Assembly: GCA_965240325.2 (NCBI GenBank)
Contig: OZ251231.1
Location: forward strand, 2,418,001 to 2,482,000
Origin: Rebecca billardiae RCC1528
Lineage: Eukaryota; Haptophyta
Length of the DNA stretch: 64,000 nt
Direction: 5' to 3'
Positions within the stretch are counted from its first letter, which is position 1. Each line of letters starts with the position of its first letter. Position numbers and translations under genes: made by a program. The notes below the pieces were generated by a model. It saw only the letters and a program-made list of their open reading frames with translations. It did no database searches and had not been told where the DNA came from. Shown here one piece after another: positions 9,028 to 18,707 of the stretch.

Positions 9028-11013
9028 TCAGGTGAAGTGGAACTGCTTGGCAGCGCCGGGGCCATCCGGCAGCTCGAAGGGCGCGGACGAGTCCCCTTCG
9101 ACGACCTCGTTCGCCCCCAGCGTGAGGTCGTCGAGCAGCTCCTCGAGGCCAACCTCCGCCTCGCTCAGCTCGTCCTCCTCCTCGGCCATTGGCTCGGGCG
9201 CCGGCCTGCCCCGAGCGGCGCGGCCCGCAGAGCCGTGCGCGCCCGCGTCCGCTTCGTCGTCGGCGGCGGCGGCGTGCGCGCCGGTCGCGCGCTCCGGCGC
9301 GGTGCCGTGCTTCCCGCGCGCGCGCAGCGCCTGCAGCGCCGCGTGGTCCTTGTACAGGTTGATCCCCGAGCGCATCTCCTTGTCCTCCTCCAGGTCGCGC
9401 AGGAAAGTCTCGTAGTCGGCGCGCGAGCGCTCGACGTCCATCGCGCTCAGCCCGTCGTCCGCCTCCTTGCGCAGCTGCTTGAGGCGCCACACGCGCCGCC
9501 TGTGCGCGCGCGGGGGCACGGGCGCGCGGTGCTCGGCCCCGCCGCTCGACCCGCCGGCGCGCGCCGCGCGCGGGAGCGGGCGCGGGCGCGGGCGCGGCGG
9601 CGCCCAGCGCGCGCGCGCGGCCGCACCTGCGCTTGGCGTGCGAGTACGCCTTGCGCACGAGCAGCACGTCTGGCAGCTGCTCGGCCGAGGGGAGCGAGGG
9701 CACGTCGGTGGCGTCGATGTTGCGCGCGGCGAGGTCGTAGCCCTTCGCGTGGTCGCCCGCCTTGAGCACGCCGCCCAGGTGCGAGCGCACGACGTACTGC
9801 GTGTCGTTCTTCCCGAGGTCGGAGACGCGCGCGACGGTGATGTCGGCCAGCCCAAGCTGCGACGAGGTGGTGCCGCGCTTGGCGTGGCCGCGCTGCTGCG
9901 GCGCGAGCAGCGGCGAGACGTCGAGGACGACGAAGTCGCGCAGGTGCTCGCGCGTGCACAGCGAGCGGAAGGGCCGTTTGAAGAACGCCTGCGCGGACAG
10001 CTCCACCCCCTTGAGCGTCCCCACGTCCACAAAGTGCAGGTTGTTCGCCACCTGAGAACGGAGCGGCGCGCGCGCGGCGCGAGCGGACGCGCGGGGGGCT
10101 CGCGCGCGGCCGCGTCGGCACTCGGGGCCCCGGGGCGCGGGCCGACGGCGTGGCGCGCGGGCGCGCGCGCGCGCGCGCGGGCATGCGCGGCGTGCGCGCG
10201 CGCCTTGGTGCACAGCACGAGCGGGCACACGTTGGAGAGGTGCGCGGCCGTCTCCTTGGGCAGGCACACGAGGTCGTCCTTGCACACCGGCACCAGCTCG
10301 ACCGAGAACGTGTACTTGTTGCGGTGCACGCCGGTGTGCGTGTCGTGCGTGATCATCTGCCGCGCCGTCTTGTACCGCAGCGGCGCGACCGTCTGCAAGA
10401 AGCTCACCAGCTTCTCCGACGCGTTCTTCTCCGAGTGGAAGAAGTCGAGCCCATCTCGCATCTCCGAGATCGAGCTGGCGTCCGCGTGCGCGTTGTGCCG
10501 CAGGATGAGCTGCTCGAGCCAGAACATGGTGCGCTTGTGCTGCACCTTCTGGCGCACTTGCACGACCGACACCCAGTAATCCTTCGCCTCCACGCGCTGG
10601 CACTTCTCGCACTGCCGGTTCGCGACGACAAACTCGACGACGAGCGTCTGCTGCAGCACGGCGTTCAGGATCACCTCCTTCTGCACGACGAGCTTGAGCT
10701 TGATGCGCTTCGAGTGCGCCTCGGTCCACACGAAGGACGCATCCACCAGCCGCACCTGGTCCAGCCCGCGCACCCGCTTGAGCAGGATCGCGAGCAGCTC
10801 CTTCGACTCGGGCTCGCATGCGACCCAGCCGCCCGAACGCTCAAATCGGTTGCAGCCACGGCAGTGGTTCTGCGCGACCTGCCGCGCGATGCCCTCGGTG
10901 ATGTCCACCTTGCTGCGCAGGCAGTCGATGCACATGTTCGTCGGGTTCGTCTGCGTCGGCGTGCCGCACTCGCAGCACAGGACCCTCGCGCCGCCATCGT
11001 CGTCTTCCATCAT
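9028..11013 (-). CDS. NMD3: NMD3, 60S ribosomal subunit nuclear export adaptor
   Basis: The joined product is 568 aa, near the usual ~500 aa plus an acidic tail. Exons are 11013-10204, 10051-9627 and 9499-9028. The start is the first of two adjacent ATGs (MMEDDDGG). The N-terminus holds zinc-binding Cys pairs: LCCECGTPTQ, MCIDCL and HCRGCNRF, then QCEKC. Family hallmarks follow in order: RSKVDITEGI, VRLVDASFVWTEAHSKR, QVRQKVQHKRTMFWLEQLIL, DGLDFFHSEK, KYTFSVELVPVCKDDLVCL, LGLADITVARVSDLGKND and LRDLEEDKEMRSGINLYKDH. NMD3 loads on the nascent 60S subunit and recruits the exportin CRM1, so it shuttles between nucleus and cytoplasm. Alignment with the family places the first intron exactly at CTK/VANN. 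There the intron begins AAG|GCGCGC, a GC donor, and ends TTCTCAG. Intron 2 (9626-9500) is GTGCGG...CACAG. Confidence 0.96.
   Translation of the reverse strand: MMEDDDGGARVLCCECGTPTQTNPTNMCIDCLRSKVDITEGIARQVAQNHCRGCNRFERSGGWVACEPESKELLAILLKRVRGLDQVRLVDASFVWTEAHSKRIKLKLVVQKEVILNAVLQQTLVVEFVVANRQCEKCQRVEAKDYWVSVVQVRQKVQHKRTMFWLEQLILRHNAHADASSISEMRDGLDFFHSEKNASEKLVSFLQTVAPLRYKTARQMITHDTHTGVHRNKYTFSVELVPVCKDDLVCLPKETAAHLSNVCPLVLCTKARAHAAHARARARAPARHAVGPRPGAPSADAAAREPPARPLAPRARRSVLRWRTTCTLWTWGRSRGWSCPRRRSSNGPSARCARASTCATSSSSTSRRCSRRSSAATPSAAPPRRSLGWPTSPSRASPTSGRTTRSTSCARTWAACSRRATTRRATTSPRATSTPPTCPRSPRPSSCQTCCSCARRTRTPSAGAAARARWAPPRPRPRPLPRAARAGGSSGGAEHRAPVPPRAHRRRVWRLKQLRKEADDGLSAMDVERSRADYETFLRDLEEDKEMRSGINLYKDHAALQALRARGKHGTAPERATGAHAAAADDEADAGAHGSAGRAARGRPAPEPMAEEEDELSEAEVGLEELLDDLTLGANEVVEGDSSAPFELPDGPGAAKQFHFT
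10052..10203 (-). other. GC-AG intron of NMD3
   Basis: 152 nt, phase 0, donor GCGCGCGC directly after the AAG codon and acceptor TTCTCAG. No GT donor near the conserved junction keeps the family alignment. The interior is almost pure GC/CG alternation. Confidence 0.8.
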
Positions 11014-11217
11014 GGCGACGTGGCGGCCGGGCGGGCGTGACCGCGTGCTTGCAACGCGTGACAAGGCGCTGGTCACTGAAGTTGGGACTCGGGTCACGGG
11101 GAAGTGGAACCGGAAAAGGGGCGATGCCACAATCATTGCCACTGAGCCACTGAGGCTGTGCCACTGAGCCACTCTGCCCTACTACACTATTTATTGCTCG
11201 CACGCCCGCGCTTCTCT

Positions 11218-12411
11218 TCAGCCAGCCGACACGGGCGTTGCTGATGCGGCCAGGCTGCGCGCCTCCTCCAGCTGCGCCAGCACGCGCCGTGCCGCCCCTT
11301 CGCTCGCAAAGACGTTACCAGGGTAGAAGAGGAGCGCGTGTGCCGCGCTGTCGCGGCAGAGGGCGCCCGCAGCCTCGAGGCCGAGCAGGTACTCACGCGC
11401 GAGGAGCGGCGAGATGCCCAGGGCGAGCCCGGCGTCGACGGCGCTCACGCCGGGCCGCGAGTCTGCGAGCTCCCGGAGCGCGCGCTCCAGCTCGGCCGTG
11501 CCCCTGTCCTGCAGCCGCAGAGCCATCACGCCGCTGTGGAAGCTGTGCAGCCGCACAGGCAGCGACAGCGGCTCGAGCAGCCGCGCGGCCTGCACGAGGT
11601 CGGCAGGCGAGACGAGCTCCGTGCCGCGCGCGCGGTTGAAGAGGCAGTACACATCGGTGAGCGCAAGCACGCCGCTGCTCGCGCGCAGCGGCCCGATCGC
11701 AAAGTCGGCGAGCTCGCGCGCGAGCTCGGTGTGGAAGGCCTGGCCGTGCGCCGCGCGCGTGACGGGGGCGCTGATGCCAAAGAGCCTGAAGCGGTCCATC
11801 TCGCGGCGCTCGTCCTCGTCGCGCGTCTCGCCCGAGCGCTCACGCTCGGCGAGCTTCGCCGCGAGGGCCACCACCTTCTCCGCGTGCTCCATCAGCGCCG
11901 AGAGGTCCGCAAACGCCTGCTGCATGGTGCGCGCGGTCGCCGCGTGCCCGTGCTGCTGCGCGCGCGCGAGCCCGGCGACGCCCGCGCTCGTCGTCGAGAA
12001 GGACGGCGGCACGGGCTTCTGCTGCGCGAGTTGTCGCTGCCGCTCCGCCGCCGCGGCCTCCATGCGCGATCGCAGCTGCTGCTCGAACTGCTCGGCCTGC
12101 TTGGCCGAGCCAAAGGTGAACTCAGCGACCGGCGCATCCGCGCCGCTCGCGTGAGTGCACACCTCCAGGACCGACGAGCGGCCGAGGCCCAGGAAGCCCG
12201 TCGAGCGTGCGCGCACGGAGAGTACGCCTTGCAGGGCGAGCGCCAGGCACACGCCCTCGCCGATGAAGACGAGCCTCGCGCTCGAGACCGTCAGCACGCC
12301 GGTCCGCTGATCCTCGCGCGAGTGCATGCGCACATCGCGCGCGACGAGGTACTCGACTTCGCCTTCGGCGTAGAGCACCTTGCCGCTCGGCGTGAGCTCG
12401 GCGGGCTCCAT
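11218..12411 (-). CDS. VPS36: VPS36, ESCRT-II subunit
   Basis: Single exon, 397 aa, the usual size for non-fungal VPS36. The ATG at 12411 was chosen because the product then starts MEPAELTPSGKVLYAEGE; the frame extends upstream only through a non-ATG start. Residues ~10-130 form the PH-like GLUE domain (TGVLTVSSARLVFI, LGLGRSSVLEV, EFTFGSAKQAEQF), which in this family binds phosphoinositides and ubiquitin. After a linker, residues ~180-390 are the EAP30 winged-helix region: DRFRLFGISAPVTR, DVYCLFNRARGTELVSP, FHSGVMALRLQD, LGISPLLAREYLLGLE. ESCRT-II works on endosomes in sorting ubiquitinated membrane cargo and links ESCRT-I to ESCRT-III. It is head-to-head with the TMEM115-like gene, 155 bp between starts. 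Confidence 0.95.
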   Translation of the reverse strand: MEPAELTPSGKVLYAEGEVEYLVARDVRMHSREDQRTGVLTVSSARLVFIGEGVCLALALQGVLSVRARSTGFLGLGRSSVLEVCTHASGADAPVAEFTFGSAKQAEQFEQQLRSRMEAAAAERQRQLAQQKPVPPSFSTTSAGVAGLARAQQHGHAATARTMQQAFADLSALMEHAEKVVALAAKLAERERSGETRDEDERREMDRFRLFGISAPVTRAAHGQAFHTELARELADFAIGPLRASSGVLALTDVYCLFNRARGTELVSPADLVQAARLLEPLSLPVRLHSFHSGVMALRLQDRGTAELERALRELADSRPGVSAVDAGLALGISPLLAREYLLGLEAAGALCRDSAAHALLFYPGNVFASEGAARRVLAQLEEARSLAASATPVSAG

Positions 12412-12566
12412 GGGTGAGCAGGGTGGTGCGCGTGCGCACGGCCGCTCCTCACGTCGGGGCGCGCGCACGCGAGCCAAGCGCCGCCGCGGCCGCACGGACT
12501 CGAGTGCCGGTGGGCGGTGGCTCGCTTGGCGGCGGCGGCGGTAAGGCGGCGTCGCTTCGAGCCACC
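12412..12566. promoter_or_regulatory. Shared divergent promoter region, VPS36 / TMEM115-like
   Basis: 155 bp separate the two opposing ATGs, so this short GC-rich spacer must hold both 5' UTRs and promoters. No TATA-like motif is seen. The plus-strand start has a Kozak-like GCCACCATGG. Confidence 0.6.
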
Positions 12567-13601
12567 ATGGCCGACCTGCTCCACCACCTCCCGCTCACGT
12601 CGAAGGCTGGCGTGGGTACGCTCGTGGTGCTTCACGTGCTCTTCCGCGCCGCGCCCGCGACCGTCACCCACATCTTCTGCCTCATCCCGAGCAACACGTT
12701 CGGTGGGATGGTATGGAACGTCGTCACGAGCGCGTTTGTCGAGCGCTCTCCGGTCGGCCTCGCAATCAGCGCGTCGGCGTTCGCGCTGTATGGCCACGTT
12801 TTCCAGCCTCGGTGGGGTCTCAAGGAGGCCGTGCGCTTCGTACTCGTCTGCGCCACCTCGTCCGCGCTCGCGTCTTGCTTCGCGCTGATGGTCATGTACA
12901 TGGCGACGCGTGCAGAGCAGCTGCTCTTTGTCGAGCTGAGCGGCTTCTCCGGGGTGGTGGCCGGCATCAGCGTGGCCATCCATCAGGCGGCGCACAGCGA
13001 GGCGCAGCGCGCCGACGTGCCCAATTGGCTCGTCGGCGAGAGCCGCAAGGTGGCGATGCTCTACCTGCTCGTGCACGCGGCATGGTGCCTGCTTGCCGGG
13101 CGCGTCGTCGACATCCTGCTTGCGATGCACGGGCTGCTGTGTGGCTGGATCTACCTGCGCTTCTACCAGCCGCACGAGTCGGAGCTTGGGCCGTCCATGG
13201 CCGCTGGGGATGCGAGCGAGGCGTTCGCCTTCGCGTCGATGTTCTTCAGCTCGCTGCAGCCAGCGGTAGACTCGGTCTCCCGCGCGACCTGGGCCATTGT
13301 CGAGTTGGTCGTGCCGCCGAGCATGCGAGCGCCGTCAGCGCCAACGAACACGTTTGCATTCCCCGCCACGCCGAGCGACCACCTGCCGGGCTCAAACCCG
13401 AGCCTCGCCGAGCAGCGACGCGCTCGCGCAATGCGCTCACTCGAGGACAGGCTCGGGGCGCGGGGGGGCGACGCGAGCGGCAGCAGGCCAACAGCGAGCT
13501 GGCCGCCGCTACCTGCCAGCGCGAGGCACGCTGGAGCAGGAACTGGGACAGCGGCGGATGCGGGCGCCGCGGGTGTCTCGGGGGGGCACCACGCGGTCTG
13601 A
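12567..13601 (+). CDS. TMEM115-like rhomboid-related membrane protein
   Basis: Intronless, 344 aa. The first ~210 residues form a bundle of hydrophobic segments: GVGTLVVLHVLF, then FCLIPSNTFGGMVWNVVTSAFVE, AISASAFALYGH, FVLVCATSSALASCFALMV, FSGVVAGISVAIHQ, MLYLLVHAAWCLLAG and DILLAMHGLLCGWIYLRFYQ. This order, with the VWNVVTSAFVE turn, matches the TMEM115/DUF1751 family. Those are rhomboid-fold proteins lacking the catalytic Ser/His and resident in the Golgi, where they act in COPI-linked retrograde transport (family knowledge). No GxSG or catalytic His is visible. The cytosolic tail is low-complexity but keeps the family's RRARAMRSLEDRL helix. The start has a good Kozak context. Confidence 0.85.
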   Translation: MADLLHHLPLTSKAGVGTLVVLHVLFRAAPATVTHIFCLIPSNTFGGMVWNVVTSAFVERSPVGLAISASAFALYGHVFQPRWGLKEAVRFVLVCATSSALASCFALMVMYMATRAEQLLFVELSGFSGVVAGISVAIHQAAHSEAQRADVPNWLVGESRKVAMLYLLVHAAWCLLAGRVVDILLAMHGLLCGWIYLRFYQPHESELGPSMAAGDASEAFAFASMFFSSLQPAVDSVSRATWAIVELVVPPSMRAPSAPTNTFAFPATPSDHLPGSNPSLAEQRRARAMRSLEDRLGARGGDASGSRPTASWPPLPASARHAGAGTGTAADAGAAGVSGGHHAV

Positions 13602-14488
13602 TGTCTCACGCCCGTCGGCTGTGTATGCGGCTACGTAGCACATACCCTGGCTGTTACCATGGACTTCTTCTTGATGATGATGAACTGCTGGCGTGGCGCA
13701 GGCTCAATACTACTCAATGCATGCAGCGCGCGGGCGTGGACACCGTGACTGGACGCGGCTCGGCTCAACCGAGGGTCACTCAAGGACACGATGGTACGGC
13801 ACCACCGCGCATGGTGCCTTTGGGCGCAGTATTTGCTGGTTGGGCGGTCTCTGCCAGGCACCAGCAGACCGACTGGCAGACCGACCGGGCGCCACTCGGC
13901 GGCGACGCTGCCAGTCCACTGATGGCAATGTCCATCCCCCGCGTGCCGGGTGGCCGCGGGGCTGGCGGCCAATACATGCAGCAGCAATAATATACGTACG
14001 CTTAATTTGCATGCGAATAATAAGTGACAGGGAATCAGCAGCGCGCGTCGTTCATTTATTATTACTCAATGCGGCTCATCATCAGATGACGCCCGCGGGG
14101 TAAGATCACTAAGATAGACCGTGCTTGGATGAGTCGTGATCGGTGATGGGCGCCCTCGGGACTCCCGTTAGCAGGCGTTACCTTACCGCCTGGCCCTGGA
14201 GTTGATGATTATGGCGCACGCCCCCGCCCCAGAAAGGTCTGAGCGTGATGAGCGAACGAAAGCCGCGGAGGCCCGGGAGGGCGGGGGGGGGGGGGGGGCA
14301 CGTGCTCCGCAAAATCAAAAAAGGGGGGCGCACGTGCTCCGCAAAATCAAAAAAGATAATGGCGCGTGTGATGGTGGGGATTTTGTAATTTTAGGAGGGG
14401 GAAAGATGATGCTTATGAATGGCATTCACCCCCCTTGATGACGGTTTGATTGCGTCAATATGTGACGCGATTCTCCCAGCCCGTATTA
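13602..14488. other. Intergenic with poly-G tract and small direct repeat
   Basis: A run of 16 G occupies about 14283-14298. It is followed by two copies of GCACGTGCTCCGCAAAATCA separated by A- and G-runs (about 14298-14357). No gene is supported. The right edge ATTA (14485-14488) is the left target-site copy of element A2. Confidence 0.6.
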
Positions 14489-17400
14489 ATGGCCCGCGGT
14501 GCAGGGCGGAGCGCGCAGCGTGGAGCCCGCACCAGCGGGCCCGAACCACGTTTCAAAAAGATCTTTGATCAAGAAAAAAGGGACGGGGGGCGATTTTTAG
14601 GGCTGGCGGAGACCGAGTTTCGAGTTTTTGAGATCGCATAGAGAGGTCTATTAGGCCGAAAAAAAGCGCGCCCAGCTGATTCCCTTAAGTAAAGTGCGAT
14701 CTGGGACTGGACGTCAGCTGGACGTGACATTAGTGTAACGGTTCGTTACGAGCGCGATTTTGTGGGTAGACTCTCGTTCATGTGTGATTAGGGGGGCCAA
14801 ACCGCCCATTTAAAAATGAAAAGCAAAGTCGCGTCGCATTTTCGCTCCGCCCTCGGCCTTTTAGGGTGGCGCGGAGCCTTTTTCTCGGACCCCGCTCGAA
14901 AATCGAGCTCCGACGCCTTCGGACGCTCAGAGCTCGGTTCCGCTCCAGCGCGAGCGGCCGGAGGCAGTGGACCGCCGCGCGCTCGCGACCTTTGAGACGC
15001 CGAGATGGTCTCGGGTGCGCGCGCGCGTGACGCTGGTGGGCGCTACTGACCCGTGCCTTTGCGCCACCAGCGGCTCACCACCCGCTTCTTGGCCATCTCG
15101 CGCCGTGCGCGGCGCGCGTCGGCCGGCTTGAATTGGCGCGCTGCGTGCGCCCGTCACGCTACCGCACGGTGTGGCTCATGATCAACTCGCACAGTTGAGA
15201 TCGATGCTCGCACCAAGTGCCCATGTATGTATGTGGATGCCCAGCTCGCCTAACCTGCCCTGCTGCGCCGGAATCGCCGTCAGCAGACCGGCGCGAGCTC
15301 GCGCGCAACACCTCCGCGGAGCTCGCAACTGTCATGTTCCGCTTGTAGGGCCCGTTTTTGCACCTGCCGTGGCACTTGCGATGGTCAGCACGTTGGGTAT
15401 GGGTCACGTGTGCCCTCTGATGGCGTCTGGGCGCCTCCCATTCGCCTCTCAGGACGTCGCGGACGTGCTCGCAGGCAGCGGTTGGCTCATTCGACAGGTC
15501 CGACGTGCACTCGACCGTGCCTGCAAGCGCGCCCCTGTGACGCTCATGCCTGCAGAAGCAGATGCAGATGGGCCCTCATGCACCCTGGTGCGCCCAAGAC
15601 CGGCGGGAGCGTCAGAGACCGTCTCAATCTTGACACCTTGCACACGCCGGCGCTTGCCGGTGGGCTCCGCGCAGCCAGCCAGGAGCGCCGAACAGCGCCG
15701 GATCAGCCTCTGTAGGCCGAATATCCGCCCCTAAGCCCAGAAATAGCGCGGAACAGGGTAGTGCGTACCTATATGGACCAATCCCATCCAGCCTGGTTTG
15801 GTGCAGACACGCCAGCCACCGCCTGGAGCAGACGTTTGCTGCCGAATCGCATGCTCGGCACTGTGCCGCACTGCGACGACGACAGATTTGACCTGCCTCG
15901 TAGGTCTCGGCCAGGGAGCGGTGACGGTTGGCTCGAGTCACTTTAAACCTTGACTATGACCGAGAGCACTCCCGGGCTAAGGACGTGGGGCCGGTGCTTT
16001 GGGTCTACTATGTCTGCAATACGCCGTACGCGTGGCTGTATACACAGTCTGAAAACGTATCTCGCAGCTCGAGATCAGACGAGGCTGTATTCATCAGCAT
16101 GGCGCCTATATACACAGTGGATATGTAACGATCGGTGGCTTCTAGGAAACTACATATTTGACAGCCTGCCAGTACACAGCCTATATCGCATGTTGGGACC
16201 TGCTGCTGCTGGGGACTCAGATCGATCTCGCTGAGATGCTCTATCAAAGTGAGGTCGACATGGTCTATATGTCACATATAGGACGGCCGTTACATACCGT
16301 TTCCAATAAGTTCAGGCTCATTCTAATAAGTAAATATGCTAGCCGTTACGCCCTATATTCAGGGTATGTGCACCTGATTTTTTTACATGGCCGGCCCAGA
16401 CCCCTCCAGAGGGCAAATGATCCAGCCCGAAATCAGCTCTAAACACTCGCTAGGACCCGCGCTCGTGGCCGTCAGTAACGCTACAGTGCCACTTTGGCCC
16501 CCCTATGTGATAGTTTGCCTCCGCCTTGATGAATATGAACTTGGCTTCGCGGCGGTTGGTATCTAGAGTCTAAAACCCGCAAGCCTTATTGAAAATACCC
16601 GCGCAGCTATTCGTTGCCAGCCCATTCCATAGTCACTGACTTACCGAGCTGGCGAGCTCAAAACCTGCCGCCGTCGCAAGGACGACGTGTGCAGGTTTCT
16701 TCGTTCGGGGGTGGCGAGCGAGCCGCGACGACTCTTGGTTGGTTGGTCCGCAAGGGGGCGCTCGATGGGCAGGTGCGCGTGGCGAGTGCCGAGTGGCGCC
16801 TGGAGCGCGCGTCTGCGGCGGGTCCCGACGGCCGTCGACATCGCGTTCGTGCCCGCTCACTAGTCACTCCGCACGCCCCTGCCGCGCCCTGTCGATGCCT
16901 GCGCGGCCGGCCGCGCGGCCGCGGCGCCGCCGCCGCAGCCGCCGCCCTGTGTTCGGGCTCTCGCAAGCTCGGGGGCAGCGGCGCATGATGCCGGACTGAT
17001 CGATCTCTGAGTCTCCGACTTCACCACACGCCCCCCTTGCCATGCCTCTCCGCCAGGGTCTCCCAGAACTCTTCTTCAGAGCAGGCGCAAGTCGAACTCG
17101 GAACTGGCCGCGGCCCCGCGCGCCGTCGGCTCCCCGTGGCTGTCAGCTCCGCGTGGCCTGGGCGCCTGGCGTGCCCAGAGCTGGCCGTGCCTCTGCGACG
17201 CGTGCCGAGCCTGACCGAGGTGTGTCACCCCGTGCACGCGCGGCGCGCGCAAGCACCGGTGCTGCATGGCTGCTCGCACCGTGCTCCCTGGCTCGCGGTC
17301 AGTCAGCTCGGCCGCGTGGTGCCTGGTGTGCACGTAGAGTCGCGCTCATGCGTCGCTCACGCCTCGCGCCCGCCTGTCGGCCGTCGCGCAGGCGCGCAGG

Positions 17401-17826
17401 TCGAACCCTACTGACCTGCAGATCATCTACTCCTGCGCTGCTGGCGTCGCGGCGACGACGGTCAGCGGCAGGCCCGAACGAACGGTCGAATCCGCGCGGT
17501 CCCGCGCCGTCCGGCTCCCTGGCTGTCAGTCAGCTCCGCCGGTGGCCTGGCGTGCAAGAGTCGCGCTCGTGCGTCGATCACGCCGAGTCGCATCCGCCTG
17601 TCGGCCGTCGCGCACGCGCAGGGGGTCAGGTAAGGGATGAGGGCAGCTCGGCCGACGACCGACATCCACACTCGGCGCACGCCGGCGGCGGCGCGGCGCT
17701 GGGGCGGCGCGCCGCTGGATGGAGTCTAGTTACACGTGTACGGGACGACTGCGACGGAGGGTGCACCGCCACCGCGGGCCCCGAACTACGTTCGTTCTAC
17801 GGAAAAGGACCGCGGAACGCGGTCAT
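14489..17826 (+). mobile_element. Family A element, copy A2 (longest copy, 3.3 kb)
   Basis: The 5' end ATGGCCCGCGGTGCAG can form a long stem: GGCCCGCGGTGC pairs with GCACCAGCGGGCC about 50 bp downstream (one bulge). The 3' end is the perfect hairpin GACCGCG-GAA-CGCGGTC then AT. It is flanked by ATTA on both sides (14485-14488 and 17827-17830), a candidate 4-bp target duplication. The first ~290 bp match A3 and A4. From about 16780 to the end it matches A1, including GGCGGGTCCCGAC and CTGAGTCTCCGACTTCACCA. The middle (about 15150-16600) is unique, becomes AT-richer and shows no recognisable coding sequence. Confidence 0.75.
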
Positions 17827-17830
17827 ATTA

Positions 17831-18435
17831 ACTTTAAGCGTTAGTAACACTTGGGAAAATACATGCTCCAATAGCAAACACCATTGCCCTGCGTTCGAAC
17901 ATTCTATGGTAAGATGTCGTCTGAATTGTAAGAGCCTGAAACAGCTCGCCAAGTATAGGAAAGAGAGGCGGTAGTGTGGATCGGCTCTTCTGCCGCTTGA
18001 TTGAAGTCAGGGGATGTGATCAAGGGGCTTACAAAATACCAGCCCCTTGATGTGAGTCTCGTGGTTGGTATTTGGTTAAGTCTGTTAGTGTTGATCAATA
18101 CACATGTCGTAAGATCTCATCGAAATCCCATAGGGCGACCGGTATCTTTGAATGAAGCGCCAAACGCCGTCTTTCAGCGCACCTACAGTTTACTAAGAAC
18201 ACGAGACGCACACAGCTCAGGCAGGCCAGAATCTTCGAAGCGAAACCCTATCGTTATTTTTCAGGGCGCCTCTTACGGGACGAGGGCCGAAAATATATGT
18301 AAAGGTGATTATTACGGGCTACGGCGTGCCGAACGTCAACGTGCCAGCAGCGTCCGGGGACAGCCGATACAGTAATGAGATTATATATAAAAACTTGAGC
18401 GCACACAAATCTTCATATATTATCTCTCTTGATTA
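17831..18435. other. AT-richer island with an 11-bp hairpin
   Basis: Base composition drops to roughly half GC, unlike everything around it. It contains the perfect inverted repeat ATCAAGGGGCT (18019-18029) and AGCCCCTTGAT (18041-18051) with an 11-nt loop. A 124-codon plus-strand frame (18001-18375) has no recognisable motif. Origin is unknown; it could be inserted DNA of a different source. Confidence 0.5.
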
Positions 18436-18559
18436 ATACTGGTCACACGGCTTCGCGCGAGCTACAAAAGGCGCTGCTGCCTTGGCCACTGGCCACGCAA
18501 ACTCGACGCGGGCTCGCGAACAGGCGGGCACTGCACGCGATCGTTCAATACGACAAGAC

Positions 18560-18670
18560 TCAGCGCAGGTGCGCGCAGATCTGCGGCGGGTCCCAACGGC
18601 CGTCGGCATCGCATTCGTGCCTCGTTCACCCCGCGCGCCCCGCCCTGCCATGCCTCTTCGGCCCAGTGCG
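18560..18670 (+). repeat. Solo fragment related to the family A interior
   Basis: TGCGGCGGGTCCCAACGGCC and the following CCGTCGGCATCGCATTCGTG match the interiors of A1 (near 7860) and A2 (near 16815) with a few differences. No family A ends are present here, so it is a fragment or an independent copy of the same captured sequence. Confidence 0.55.
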
Positions 18671-18707
18671 TTTTCCAACCGAGCACGTCGTCACTCGGCG
18701 AGGTGAG

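Noticed and set aside
9002-10819. 605-codon minus-strand frame overlapping NMD3
   Set aside because: It is a shadow frame that becomes NMD3 only between the two introns; the real product needs three joined exons.
15171-15734. 187-codon frame in the middle of element A2 as a candidate transposase
   Set aside because: No catalytic motif (DDE, HUH, RT or helicase) and no support from splice or codon pattern.
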